Source of the DNA: Pontiellaceae bacterium B1224
GTDB taxonomy: Bacteria; Verrucomicrobiota; Kiritimatiellia; Kiritimatiellales; Pontiellaceae
DNA: 64,000 bases
Assembly (NCBI GenBank): GCA_029432815.1
Contig: JAROBA010000017.1
Location: 1-64,000, forward strand
Direction: 5' to 3'
Positions 45,988 to 55,720 of this stretch are shown here, in pieces. A program made the position numbers and the translations under genes. Positions within the stretch are counted from its first letter, which is position 1. Each line of letters opens with the position of its first letter. The notes under the pieces are model-generated. The model was not told where the DNA came from, made no database searches, and was given only the letters and a program-made list of their open reading frames with translations.

Positions 45988-47457
45988 TTAATAGGCTCCG
46001 CCGCCGCCACAAACGGCTTTAAAGGTCCGTACGAGAATCACAATATCAAGCCAGATTGACCAGTTGCGAACGTAATACGGGTCCCATTTTTCCATCCCGG
46101 CTGTACCTACATCACTGCGACCGGAAACCTGCCACAAACCGGTTATGCCCGGTTGCACCTTATCCCTCAAAAACTGGACCTGATCCGGCAGATCTTTAAA
46201 GTGGTAATCGGGAAGCGGGCGCGGGCCTACCAATGACATTGTACCCCGGAGCACATTCAGCAATTGCGGGATTTCATCCAGCGACGTTTTACGCAGGAAA
46301 TTTCCAACCTTTGTAATGCGCGGGTCTTTCTTCAGTTTGAAATGCAATTCCCATTCGGCCTTCAGAGCAGGATCTTTCTTCAGTGCTTTTTCCAGGACCT
46401 TTTCGGCATCCGGAACCATGGTGCGGAATTTCGCGGTGCGGAATGTTCCGCCCGTGCGGCCGATACGCGGCTGGAGAAACATCGGATTTTTTCGATCTTC
46501 CAGCCAGATCAACACATAGAGAAACGCCATTAGCGGCGCCCATAGCGGCAGGGTGAACAACACCAATGAGAGATCAATGAAGCGTTTAAAAAGTCGAGCA
46601 AACGGGTTGAGTAGATTCTTCGTAATTTCCAGACCGAGGATACCCTGCAGATCGCGTGGAATCACCCATAGTGAAGGAGCGTCTTCCAAGTCGGGAATCA
46701 GGATCACTTTACGATATACTTCCAGCGGTCCTTCCAGGATTTCGACCACCTGATGTCGGGAACGACGGGTGCCGGTAATAACAATCGCCACGGGAGTTCT
46801 ATGGGTTGTATGATGCAGATTCCCCAGTACAGACACCCCGCTAATCACATTTCCAAGCGGGACATCATCCGTAAAAATGGCGGAAGGGATATATCCCAGA
46901 CTCTTTTCTGCACGCAGTGCATTAAGAATGGTTTCAACCGACCTGCGATCCCCATAGAGAGAAACCGGAACACCCCACTGTCCGATTTTAATCACGATGC
47001 CGCGCGTTATCGATCTTGCCAGCGGAATCAGAATGGCACTCAACAGATAAGTAAATAGAAATACGATACGACTTTTTGAAATATCCACTTTGGTCAAAAA
47101 GGAAATGATCAGAACCACTGTGAACATAATAAAGAGTGCTTTCTGGATCTTACGCAATTCATCCACTACTCCCAGTCCCCAGCCCGGCAGCAGTCGGGCC
47201 AATACAGAGACGACAAACCAAACCGGAGCAATGTAGACCCCGTAACCCAAACTGAACGGAACTTCATTTATCCAGAGCAACAGCAACTTACCGACGCAAA
47301 GCGCCAGAATCACCATCAAGGCATCCGACGCTGCAATTGCACAGGCGTTTAACACAAAACGCCTGTAAAATTTGGGATACTCTCTCCCCGAATCAATATT
47401 GATTACTTTTTTTCTCAACACCACTCCCCAGTAAAAAACCGAAAATAAAATGCCCAT
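45988..47457 (-). CDS. Undecaprenyl-phosphate sugar phosphotransferase (WbaP type)
   Basis: 489 residues. Five N-terminal membrane helices, a CoA-binding-like Rossmann domain (about 150-260, with VPVSLYGDRRSVETIL) and the C-terminal bacterial sugar transferase domain (about 285-489). Core motifs: KRFIDLSLVLFTLPLWAPLM, AKFRTMVPDAEKVL, LRKTSLDEIPQLLNVLRGTM, MSLVGPRPLPDYH and GITGLWQVSGRSD. Initiates EPS or O-antigen synthesis by putting Gal-1-P or Glc-1-P onto undecaprenyl phosphate, with UppS (5.1 kb) supplying the lipid. Last gene of the minus-strand EPS region. Confidence 0.95.
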   Translation of the reverse strand: MGILFSVFYWGVVLRKKVINIDSGREYPKFYRRFVLNACAIAASDALMVILALCVGKLLLLWINEVPFSLGYGVYIAPVWFVVSVLARLLPGWGLGVVDELRKIQKALFIMFTVVLIISFLTKVDISKSRIVFLFTYLLSAILIPLARSITRGIVIKIGQWGVPVSLYGDRRSVETILNALRAEKSLGYIPSAIFTDDVPLGNVISGVSVLGNLHHTTHRTPVAIVITGTRRSRHQVVEILEGPLEVYRKVILIPDLEDAPSLWVIPRDLQGILGLEITKNLLNPFARLFKRFIDLSLVLFTLPLWAPLMAFLYVLIWLEDRKNPMFLQPRIGRTGGTFRTAKFRTMVPDAEKVLEKALKKDPALKAEWELHFKLKKDPRITKVGNFLRKTSLDEIPQLLNVLRGTMSLVGPRPLPDYHFKDLPDQVQFLRDKVQPGITGLWQVSGRSDVGTAGMEKWDPYYVRNWSIWLDIVILVRTFKAVCGGGGAY

Positions 47458-47503
47458 TTCTAGTATATATTACTAGCTCATAGTTTGTCGCAAAAGTTCA
47501 CCA

Positions 47504-49714
47504 TTACGGTTCCATCAACTGGAAAAGGTCTTCTAATGATCCCGATTCCGTTTCAACATCTGCATCCAACTGATTGATTAGATCGCTGGTTTTCAGTTCC
47601 TGAGCTCTGGTCGTTATTTCTTCGGCCTTCGTCAGATCCCCATCGGATATACTATTGGTGAGTTTCTTTTCCAACCATTGGATATTTTTGCGAGACGACG
47701 GGGTGCGCTTAACCGTTTCCATCTGTTGAAAAACTGTTAAAGCCGCAGCATATTGCCCCGACTTCCGAAGCTCTATCCCGAGCATCCACCAATAATGATC
47801 GTTAAACTTCCGATAACGACAAGCCTCGCGAAGAAGGCCGAGGCCCCTCGTTTCCAGATTTTCACCCACAGCCGATTCCTGAATTTCCTCAGCTCCCTGA
47901 CCTCTCTCAGCTATTCTGCTGAGAAACAGCAGACACCGGCCCAGGCCGATCAGGCTCTCCGGATCTTTCGGGTTGTACAGGAGGGCCTGCTCATACCAGC
48001 CGCGCTCTTCCTCTGCCAACCGTATTTTTTCCTCCATATCCAGACAGTACCACCGTTCATTATGCTTCAGTTTTCCCATACCCTGATATGCACGCCAATT
48101 GGTTCGATCCAGCTTCACCGCCCGCTGATACCCTATTTCAGCCTGCCCAACCCGCTCCGGCGAAACCGGTTTAACATCTACCTTTCGATCAGCCAGATGA
48201 CGAAAGATCGAAGACGTCATCGTCTGCATACAGAAAGCGGTTCCCCCCAGAAATGCGATTGACAGCAGCCATGAAAATGCAACAAGCATCCCGGGTTTAA
48301 AGTTGCTGGTTCGTGATTGCCGGGATTCAGGAAGCTCGGAGCTTTGTGACTCATGCAGGTTATCGGGTGCCTGAGAGTTCGCCTCTGCTCGCCCCTCACC
48401 CTTTTGGTTTCCTCGCCTGCTGGCCCGCCGAAGCGGACCAACGGCCAGAGCGGCAAGCAGAGCAAAAACTATAGCGTTCGGGAATACATGCATTTCAAAA
48501 TCGAAGAACGAATGTACCATAGAGCCGGCCACGGCCCCCAGAAACGCAAAGCCGAAAAAGGCATGCCGCGTCTCTTCTGCACGCAGTGATTTTACCAAAA
48601 CCCAGACAGAGCCATATATCCAGGCCAAGGCAAACAACCCGAAACCGATCCATCCAAATTCAGCCGTCAGCTCCAAATATTCATTGTGTGGATGCCCGGT
48701 AACAATTTGATTTCCTTTAAATCGATTCCGGAATTCCGGATAGGCATAGCGAAAGGTTCCCGGCCCAAACCCTGACACAGGAGAAGCACTAATCATATCG
48801 AGTGTATCCATCCATGTCAGAGGACGGAAATCTGGGGAATCACTCCCGACGCCTCCATTCGACTGGGCCTGGAGAAACTGGACCACAGGTGTCATCCGTC
48901 GTTGGAAGGTTTCCGAATAACGCCACGCCCCGAACAGAAGCAGTAGCGAACACAGCGGAACAATAATTACTAAAGCCGCAAAAAGTTTTTTACTGCGCCG
49001 CAGTGCCATCAGACAAACAACCACTCCGATACCGGCAATACTGCCCAACCAGCCAGCCCTGGATTCCGACAGAAAAAGCGGCGGCATGAAAATCAGAAAA
49101 CTGTATCCGGCCAGGATCTTAAGATAGAGGCCTGCCTGGGGTATAAACAGCAATGCCAGACAGAACGGCAGCAGCATCTGCATCAGGTGTGCAAAGTGGT
49201 TCGGGCATATGTACGTCGATGCCAGACGGCCATCATAGTGATCGGTGTAGCGCACGTTCCAAAGTATGGATTCGGGCGATTTGATGTGAACCACCAGCCC
49301 ATACAGAGCCGTGAGCATTACAAAAAAGATCAGCCAGCCCAGCACAATCCGATTGTCCTTGAATGAAGTCAGCTCCTGACCCCAAACGATGTAGGCACCG
49401 ATCACCGCCCCGAAAAACAGCATCCGGACCTTGGCATCAAACGGCATAACTGCCGCCGGAATCAACGTGATTCCCCAAAGAAGGAAGAGCAACCATAAGG
49501 TACTTGAGGTTGGAAGTTTGCGGTTTGAGGTTTGGAATAATTCCGGATTCCGGCACACGGCAGATAACTGCCAGCTCTTTTTTATCAATGCACAGGAAAC
49601 AGCTGCATAGGCCAACAGAAACACCGGCCCCAGTACCCAGGACTTATCCGGCCCGACCACTCCGTAGAACAGAAAACTGCAAATCGTGAGAATAAAAAGA
49701 AGTAGTGCACTCAT
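47504..49714 (-). CDS. O-antigen ligase/polymerase (Wzy_C) with C-terminal TPR
   Basis: 736 residues. About eleven membrane helices (1-430) with the Wzy_C loop GFGPGTFRYAYPEFR and HPHNEYLELTAEFGWIG (conserved His of the ligase family). A Ser/Glu-rich linker follows (about 441-473), then a membrane helix and TPR-like repeats (about 510-700). The linker and a short cytoplasmic loop (about 56-72, PELFQTSNRKLPTSST) are encoded by heptamer-type low-complexity DNA and look like later insertions. Polymerises or ligates lipid-linked repeat units in the periplasm. Overlaps the epimerase gene by 4 bp. Confidence 0.9.
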   Translation of the reverse strand: MSALLLFILTICSFLFYGVVGPDKSWVLGPVFLLAYAAVSCALIKKSWQLSAVCRNPELFQTSNRKLPTSSTLWLLFLLWGITLIPAAVMPFDAKVRMLFFGAVIGAYIVWGQELTSFKDNRIVLGWLIFFVMLTALYGLVVHIKSPESILWNVRYTDHYDGRLASTYICPNHFAHLMQMLLPFCLALLFIPQAGLYLKILAGYSFLIFMPPLFLSESRAGWLGSIAGIGVVVCLMALRRSKKLFAALVIIVPLCSLLLLFGAWRYSETFQRRMTPVVQFLQAQSNGGVGSDSPDFRPLTWMDTLDMISASPVSGFGPGTFRYAYPEFRNRFKGNQIVTGHPHNEYLELTAEFGWIGFGLFALAWIYGSVWVLVKSLRAEETRHAFFGFAFLGAVAGSMVHSFFDFEMHVFPNAIVFALLAALAVGPLRRASRRGNQKGEGRAEANSQAPDNLHESQSSELPESRQSRTSNFKPGMLVAFSWLLSIAFLGGTAFCMQTMTSSIFRHLADRKVDVKPVSPERVGQAEIGYQRAVKLDRTNWRAYQGMGKLKHNERWYCLDMEEKIRLAEEERGWYEQALLYNPKDPESLIGLGRCLLFLSRIAERGQGAEEIQESAVGENLETRGLGLLREACRYRKFNDHYWWMLGIELRKSGQYAAALTVFQQMETVKRTPSSRKNIQWLEKKLTNSISDGDLTKAEEITTRAQELKTSDLINQLDADVETESGSLEDLFQLMEP

Positions 49715-50685
49715 ATTGAATAATAATTTAACGCGTTCTCCACACCGTCACGAAAGGATCGCTTTTCTGTGAAACCCAGCGAACCCTGCAGTGAGGTATC
49801 GCCGCCGCGGGCAAACACGCCCTCCGGCGTGTTCGAGGTGCCCTTCACCTCCGGTTTGAATCCAAGAATATCAGAAGCGGTCTCCACAAAATCAACAAAG
49901 CTTGTGAAAATTCCGGTCGAAAGATTGATCGCGGAGCCGTCATCGACCTGATCCATCGTCTGCAAGACGCCGGAAATACAATCGTCAATATGAATAAAAT
50001 CGCGCATTTGCCGTCCGGTTCCCCATACTCCGATTTCCTTTGCGCCCTGGTTCGCCAGCACTCGTTTACAGATGCTGGGGAATGGATAGGTATCGTCCTG
50101 ATCCTCGCCGTATCCCGAAAACGGACGATAGGACACGGATTTCAGACCATGCTTTTCATAGGCCAGTCGTGCGCAATATTCATGCGTCAGTTTTGCCCAT
50201 CCATAGGTCAGATCCGGCATACCTAGTTTTTCATCAAACGAGATCATATCTTCTTTAAGCAGGACATAATGATCCGGGCGTTGCAAATGAATCGGATAAG
50301 CCGCACTCGAACTGAATACAATGGTCTTTTCCGGCTTTGCCTTTGCAGCCCATTGCCAGTATTCGGCATCAATTGATAGATCATCTGCAACCGCTAAAGG
50401 GTTATTTTCAATCATAGCCCGCCCCCCCACCATGGCCGCTAAGTGAAATGCATAGTCGAAGTCTGTCTCCTGATGCTGTTTAAACCAGTCCCGGCAGTCT
50501 TCTTTGGCATAGTGAAACGAATCAAAATCCAGAGGTTGGAAAAGTGGCCATGCTTCAGGCTCAAGGGCACCGCTCAACGGTTCCATGATATCCACACAGT
50601 GTATTTCATGCCCTTGCGGCAGCAACCTCTGAACAAAGTGCCGGCCGACAAATCCGCATCCACCTGTAATCAGAATTTTACCCAC
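49711..50685 (-). CDS. NAD-dependent sugar epimerase/dehydratase
   Basis: 324 residues, extended SDR. N-terminal ITGGCGFVGRHFVQRL, SSSAAYP and the catalytic YGWAK, then RPFSGYGEDQD and GRQMRDFIHIDDC. Most like GDP-mannose epimerases / dTDP-sugar dehydratase relatives of EPS clusters; the exact sugar is undetermined. It starts with GTG, preceded at four bases by a perfect AGGAGG. Coupled to the ligase gene by ATGA. Confidence 0.88.
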   Translation of the reverse strand: MGKILITGGCGFVGRHFVQRLLPQGHEIHCVDIMEPLSGALEPEAWPLFQPLDFDSFHYAKEDCRDWFKQHQETDFDYAFHLAAMVGGRAMIENNPLAVADDLSIDAEYWQWAAKAKPEKTIVFSSSAAYPIHLQRPDHYVLLKEDMISFDEKLGMPDLTYGWAKLTHEYCARLAYEKHGLKSVSYRPFSGYGEDQDDTYPFPSICKRVLANQGAKEIGVWGTGRQMRDFIHIDDCISGVLQTMDQVDDGSAINLSTGIFTSFVDFVETASDILGFKPEVKGTSNTPEGVFARGGDTSLQGSLGFTEKRSFRDGVENALNYYSI

Positions 50686-50742
50686 AAAACCTCCTTAAAC
50701 CGTTTAATACCAATTTCAGCTTGGTATTATTTCTTTTAGACT

Positions 50743-50789
50743 TGGCAGGCGAGGCGCCCGCGATACGTACCGCAGGCGTCTCGCCTGCC
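50743..50789. repeat. Long GC-rich hairpin in the epimerase/glycosyltransferase gap
   Basis: GGCAGGCGAGGCGCCCGCG and CGCAGGCGTCTCGCCTGCC pair imperfectly around ATACGTAC (at least 16 of 19 pairs). The gap 50686-50872 holds no gene. Phrases of this kind occur in several other gaps here, suggesting a dispersed REP-like family. Confidence 0.75.
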
Positions 50790-50872
50790 CCATAGCAAAA
50801 TCCAACCTAAATTGGCATAAGATAAAAGCGGTGTCCAGCCACCGCACACCAAAGCGGCTAAGCCGCAATGCC

Positions 50873-52513
50873 CTAAAACTTAGATTCTTTTTGTAATCTG
50901 TAAATTCCCCCAAACTCGTCCTCATCAACTATTCCAAACATTGGAAACAGCTCCGTTCCCGTTTCCACCATACGACCATACATGTCCGGGGACCGCACTC
51001 CCATTGATTCCAAGGGTTGGAAAAATGAATTGAAAGCGTATGCATTCCCCCCGTTGTTTCCAAGTTCTTCCTTAATCAGGTCCGCCGATACTTCACTGCT
51101 ATTAATCAAACGGGCCGGGCAGTAATAGTTCAGATAAAAAATAAGTATTGGCTCATAACTTGTCAGAACCAAGTCATCTGCAGTTGAATGCTCAAGTAAC
51201 CAGGCCGACTTCTGAGTATGATAGTCAGAGGATTCAGACATCACCGGGAACAAACCACCAATCAGGTTATGCGAAAAAAGTAACACAATCAGCAACCAAC
51301 TGAATCGGCTCATAGAGCCAAAACTACACCCGTTCATCGTTGTGGCGTTGGCTCTAAGAGGCAATAAAACTCCTGCCAGCAACCAAAACGGAACAAGCGC
51401 CATAATCCACAGCTCGGGACTGCCCGCCTCCGTGCGAATCACCGCAAGGGCGTAAAGCACCAGCCAAACCAGCGAGCAGATAGTCAGTGGTTTGAGGTTT
51501 CGAGCTTTCAGCTCAGGGCCGTCATCTTTGCGCGCCTGCGATCTCCTGCAAAGAGTCACTCCAAACCATAAACACCAAACCAAGATCAGCGATAACGTCG
51601 CAACGCCCGCCCAAGGAATCCATCCTGTCATTTTCGAAGCCATGTAGAATTCTTCATCGAGCATCCGGGAAGGAAAGAGGTTTGAAAGCAGTTCGCGGAA
51701 CCATTCAAACCCAAACAGGAAATTGGCCGAGACCAGATTCTGCCCAAAGGCAATGCCGCCGCGCAACAAGTTCGACAAAGTAACGCCACCCTCTACTGCA
51801 TGATGCTGAGCACCCAGCTCTGAAAAATCCAACCATGGGGAGCAAACCGCATAACCGATCACCACCAGCAGTCCCGTCAGTACTCCATGGAGCAATGCCT
51901 TTTTCCAATCTTTGGATAGCAGATAATACAACGGAATAATCAGCAACAACGGAATCAGGTTCAATAAGTGCACCAGAATTCCCAATGCCGAAACCGCCGC
52001 ACCCCAGCACACGTTACCCCGCAGCACTAAGCACCAAGCACCAAGCACGAACGCACTCGCTAAGATATATGTCTCCGCTTCATTGGCGTACCGCCAGAAA
52101 CCGTAGGAGAAGGCGAGCAGAAGTGTGGTTTGAAGTTTTAGGTTCGGGGTTTGGTGGTCTGGAGAGGCATCGGCCTCGATGCCTTTGGCCGGCGAGGCCG
52201 CCAGCCTTCCAATAAATTGATAAAAAAACAGCAAGCAAACCACCGCCAAAAGCCGGTTAATGAAAATCATGAAGGGAAAGGCATGGCCAGTATAGCCGAT
52301 AGTCTGCGCCGCTCGATACGCACTTCCAAACATTGGAAGTGCCAGCACCCGGTTTACCCCAGTCTGATCTTTAAATGTACCCTGCTCCACCTGCAACGCA
52401 AAATCATACACATCCTCCGCCTCGGAATGATTCTGCGGAGCCGCAATCGAATAGATCACGAACAGAACAACTGCAATGAGCAACGGCATTAATCTGAAAC
52501 TACGAATGGACAC
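50873..52513 (-). CDS. Polytopic membrane protein, GT-C (PMT/ArnT-like) type
   Basis: 546 residues with about eleven hydrophobic helices and an early acidic loop (NHSEAEDVYDFA) as in GT-C glycosyltransferases. The family match is weak and no substrate can be named. The coding sequence has three low-complexity patches: about 114-130 (HQTPNLKLQT), 153-165 from GTGCTTG repeats (LGAWCLVLRG) and 333-343 (PELKARNLKPL). A GTG at 52513 or an ATG at 52492 may be the start; neither has a good ribosome site. Five palindrome copies. It lies downstream of the terminator at 52551-52582, so it has its own promoter. Confidence 0.75.
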   Translation of the reverse strand: MSIRSFRLMPLLIAVVLFVIYSIAAPQNHSEAEDVYDFALQVEQGTFKDQTGVNRVLALPMFGSAYRAAQTIGYTGHAFPFMIFINRLLAVVCLLFFYQFIGRLAASPAKGIEADASPDHQTPNLKLQTTLLLAFSYGFWRYANEAETYILASAFVLGAWCLVLRGNVCWGAAVSALGILVHLLNLIPLLLIIPLYYLLSKDWKKALLHGVLTGLLVVIGYAVCSPWLDFSELGAQHHAVEGGVTLSNLLRGGIAFGQNLVSANFLFGFEWFRELLSNLFPSRMLDEEFYMASKMTGWIPWAGVATLSLILVWCLWFGVTLCRRSQARKDDGPELKARNLKPLTICSLVWLVLYALAVIRTEAGSPELWIMALVPFWLLAGVLLPLRANATTMNGCSFGSMSRFSWLLIVLLFSHNLIGGLFPVMSESSDYHTQKSAWLLEHSTADDLVLTSYEPILIFYLNYYCPARLINSSEVSADLIKEELGNNGGNAYAFNSFFQPLESMGVRSPDMYGRMVETGTELFPMFGIVDEDEFGGIYRLQKESKF

Positions 52514-52550
52514 CGATACACGCTAATTTGTCTGACACCACTATGTAAGT

Positions 52551-52582
52551 AAAAAAGCTCTGAAATACAAAGATTTCAGAGC
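52551..52582 (-). terminator. Terminator of the long EPS operon
   Basis: Minus strand GCTCTGAAAT-CTTTGT-ATTTCAGAGC, a perfect 10-bp stem, followed by six T. It marks the end of the transcript running from about 64 kb to the VanZ-WecG gene. Confidence 0.92.
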
Positions 52583-52638
52583 CCTTCTCCTGATCGTTCA
52601 ACACCCCCGTGCACCAGAATATCCTTACCCCACTGCGA

Positions 52639-55092
52639 TTAACTATTCATCCGCTTCAGGATATGCTTCGCGCGGATCCATTGCTTTAGGGTTTGGAAAA
52701 CAAAACGTGGATTTCCAATCAGATAGCGCCGCCATAGGCGTTTGGGTTCGGTGCACAATCGAAACAGCCATTCCAGTCCTGATTTCATCATCCAGCGAGG
52801 AGCCTGTCGAACATGGCCCGCATGGAAATTGAAAGCCGCGCCTACGGCTAGAATCGCCGCGCAGTTTAATTTCGGTCGAAATTCTGACACCCAGTAATCC
52901 TGCTTCGGTGTACCCAGTCCGCACCAAACGACATCCGGTTCAGCCTCATTAATTCGTTCAGCCACTTCATCCTTCTCCGCATCTTCCAAAGCTCGGAACG
53001 GCGGCGAATACATGCCTGCAATTTTCAATTTTGGAAATTTCACCAGCAGATTATTTTTTAACTCCGCCAGTACTTCATCGGTCGCTCCATAGAAATAGTG
53101 ACTGTACCCTGTAACTTCACTCAACGCGCATAGGTTCAACATTAGGTCGGGGCCATACACCCGCGTTGCGCCTTGAAATCCAAAGTGCTTTGCCAACCAA
53201 ACCAGCGGCATGCCATCCGTTGTGGCCATTCCCGCATCCATCACAATACGGGCCATGTCGGGACGATCATAACATTGCACAACGGTATCGGCCGTACAGA
53301 TATTCACATAATGCTTTTGCCCTGTATCCACCCAGTTAGCTACCCGATCACGGGCACTTTCCATCGTCATGGCAGACAGCGACACACAGCCGGCAGGAAA
53401 ACGATCATACCCCTCTTCATCTTTGTAGGGTTCTATAGATCGTTCATGACGGAACATCGGAAATTTTTTCAGATGTAGAATCTGAGCAAATACCTTCAAT
53501 ACAAACATCGGATTATCGGGAATATATCGTTTCCAAAGCCGCGGCTGTTTAATGCCGCGATGCAGCCACTGCAGCCCTGCATATTTAATCCAGTCCGGCG
53601 CATCTTTTTCCACCCCGGCATTTACATCAAAAGCGTAGCCCACCGGGCAGATAATCTTACACTTTAGCCGGTCACGAATATGATCCATGAAATAAAGTTG
53701 TTTCGGCGTACTGATTCCAATCCAGAAAACGTCCGTGTTTGAAGCATTCACTTCTTCCACAAGCGCATCCTCTTCTTCAGCGGTCAAAGGCCGGAATGGC
53801 GGACAGCAAATTCCGGAAATCTGAATTTTCGGATGCTTTACCTCAAGCACCTCCTTCAGCTTTTCCACAATACCTGGCGCGGCCCCCCAGAAATAATGAC
53901 GCCAACCTTTGTCTTCGCCATACGCACAGGCATCGCGCAGCAGATCCGGACCATAAACCCGCTCAATCTGACGCTGCCCAAACAACCTGCCCAACCAGAC
54001 CAGCGGCATTCCATCCGGCGTATTTAAAACCGACTCATTCAGAATTCGCTGCAATTTTTGTTTTCGTCTGGATTCGACAATGCCTGCCACCCCCATCGCA
54101 GTGGTCATCGCCGGAAGTTTGGTCCAGAGACCGGACGACAATTTAAATATTTCCGATGTCCAATGTCCAATGTCCGATTTGAGGGTCTGCGACACATCTC
54201 CCATTTCTAAAGAGCCAGTTTCATCTTGGCTCGGATACATATACGCCGAGTTTGCAGTCTGCAGTTTGGAGTTAGAAGATGCTCCCGGCTCCATGCTTCC
54301 AGCTTCATGCTCGATTATTTCCCTAAATAATTCGAGGCAATCGTCCATATTCACAGCATCAATGCCAACGCCCAGAATATTGAATCGTCGATCCGCAAGA
54401 GATTTCTTACGAATCACGTAAAGAAGGTTCATTACAGTAAAAATAAAAATACCGATCGAAACTCCGATTAGACTTTCCGCAAAATCCACAAAAGATACGA
54501 CACGGCTTGGAGCAAGCACCTGAAGTAACTCTGTCTGGAGGGACCATAAAAATCCCACAACATACAGAAGCCCAACCCGACCCCAATACGTTTTTTTCAA
54601 TCCAGGGTCGATGGGAAATAAAAAGCAAACTCCAAGTGCTAATCCAAACAGGCCGAATAATCCAATCTGTCCCGCTCGATGCACATCAAATTCCGACAGA
54701 CTTTCTAGATATTGAATGAGGTGTTCATGCAAACTGAACTCCTTAAACATATTCTTACCGTAGACTGTTTTCCAAGCCGCATCAAAATCATCGGTCACTG
54801 AAAGCGATGCTCGGGCCGGATATGATTCTACCGTGCTCTTGGGGAGTAATGTCCCCGCCAAAATAATCAACGCAACAAAGAGAACTGCCCATCCCCCGAT
54901 TCGGTTAAGTATCTTGAGCTGAAGTATATACCCCAACAACATGATCCCAAATATGATCGATAACCCAACAACCGTGGCTTTCGGCAGCAATAAACCGCCG
55001 AGATGTTGCAGTACATGAACAAAGAGGAATAGCCCGATGCTTCCAAGTATTGGAAACAACAGCCTTGCCCACTTCACCAACCACTCATGCAT
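52639..55092 (-). CDS. VanZ-like membrane domain fused to two WecG/TagA/CpsF glycosyltransferase domains
   Basis: About 817 residues. N-terminal VanZ-like part with six helices (1-235). Then two GT26 domains. Domain 1 (about 240-540) has NTPDGMPLVWLGR and FWIGISTPKQL. Domain 2 (about 560-800) has NICTADTVV, ATTDGMPLVWLAK and WCGLGTPKQDYW. The Asp of each (T/P)DG motif is the proposed catalytic base, so both look competent. Domain 1 carries a ~55-residue low-complexity insertion (about 265-320) just before its TTAMGVAG strand. GT26 enzymes add ManNAc(A) or glucose to lipid-linked sugar. The ATG at 55092 overlaps the previous gene by 8 bp; a TTG lies six codons upstream. Confidence 0.9.
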   Translation of the reverse strand: MHEWLVKWARLLFPILGSIGLFLFVHVLQHLGGLLLPKATVVGLSIIFGIMLLGYILQLKILNRIGGWAVLFVALIILAGTLLPKSTVESYPARASLSVTDDFDAAWKTVYGKNMFKEFSLHEHLIQYLESLSEFDVHRAGQIGLFGLFGLALGVCFLFPIDPGLKKTYWGRVGLLYVVGFLWSLQTELLQVLAPSRVVSFVDFAESLIGVSIGIFIFTVMNLLYVIRKKSLADRRFNILGVGIDAVNMDDCLELFREIIEHEAGSMEPGASSNSKLQTANSAYMYPSQDETGSLEMGDVSQTLKSDIGHWTSEIFKLSSGLWTKLPAMTTAMGVAGIVESRRKQKLQRILNESVLNTPDGMPLVWLGRLFGQRQIERVYGPDLLRDACAYGEDKGWRHYFWGAAPGIVEKLKEVLEVKHPKIQISGICCPPFRPLTAEEEDALVEEVNASNTDVFWIGISTPKQLYFMDHIRDRLKCKIICPVGYAFDVNAGVEKDAPDWIKYAGLQWLHRGIKQPRLWKRYIPDNPMFVLKVFAQILHLKKFPMFRHERSIEPYKDEEGYDRFPAGCVSLSAMTMESARDRVANWVDTGQKHYVNICTADTVVQCYDRPDMARIVMDAGMATTDGMPLVWLAKHFGFQGATRVYGPDLMLNLCALSEVTGYSHYFYGATDEVLAELKNNLLVKFPKLKIAGMYSPPFRALEDAEKDEVAERINEAEPDVVWCGLGTPKQDYWVSEFRPKLNCAAILAVGAAFNFHAGHVRQAPRWMMKSGLEWLFRLCTEPKRLWRRYLIGNPRFVFQTLKQWIRAKHILKRMNS

Positions 55093-55720
55093 CTTTATCA
55101 CCTGTAACAATCAAACTCTTGGTCATTCCCAGAAACCGTTCACAAATAAGGTAAGAGCCGGGAAACAACTCTTTCATATCTGCTTTGGTCAGCAGAATGG
55201 CCTGAGCGTCAGCCACCGCCCCCTCGGGCTTTCCCCGCAGTTTCTGAAACGAAAACGGCCAGTGCCGGGCAACAAACAGCTTTCCAGCCTTTGGAAAAAA
55301 CTGCACGAAGGGAAAACAAAGATGCAGTTCTATTGGAAAATACCGGTTCGGCGTTTGAATCCAGTATGCATTTCCCACACGTTGAATTTCTGCCGCCATG
55401 CACCTCTGATCCTCGCGACTCAATAAATGCTCTATGACACTGTTCGAAAAAACCAGGTCAAATTCGCCATCGGAAAACATATGCATATCACAGGCGCTGC
55501 CTTGCACATAATTCAACTGGCCTGGCTTCGGCGGATTCAGGTTAACTGTCGTCACTTCAGCGTTCACCCCAAACGATTTCCAGTTCCAATCCCCGGAACC
55601 GCCGACATCGAGGATACGCGTCGTTGCATTAAGTTTAAAATAACTGAGAAAACGTTGCATGCGCTTTCGACGCATTCGGGCGCTGAACTTCAGCATCTGA
55701 TTCAGCATCATCTGTTTCAT
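55085..55720 (-). CDS. Class I SAM-dependent methyltransferase
   Basis: 211 residues. Motif I ILDVGGSGDWNWKSFG, motif II-like AEVTTVNLNPP, and DLVFSNSVIEHLLSREDQ as motif IV. Type 11-like fold, probably methylating a sugar or lipid-linked glycan. Overlaps the GT4 gene by 4 bp and the VanZ-WecG gene by 8 bp. N-terminus is basic and Met-rich (MKQMMLNQMLKFSARMRRKR). Confidence 0.88.
   Translation of the reverse strand: MKQMMLNQMLKFSARMRRKRMQRFLSYFKLNATTRILDVGGSGDWNWKSFGVNAEVTTVNLNPPKPGQLNYVQGSACDMHMFSDGEFDLVFSNSVIEHLLSREDQRCMAAEIQRVGNAYWIQTPNRYFPIELHLCFPFVQFFPKAGKLFVARHWPFSFQKLRGKPEGAVADAQAILLTKADMKELFPGSYLICERFLGMTKSLIVTGDKDA

Noticed and set aside
48295-54300. Frameshifts as the cause of the odd low-complexity protein segments
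   Set aside because: The reading frame and homology resume in the same frame on both sides of each segment, so these are in-frame insertions.
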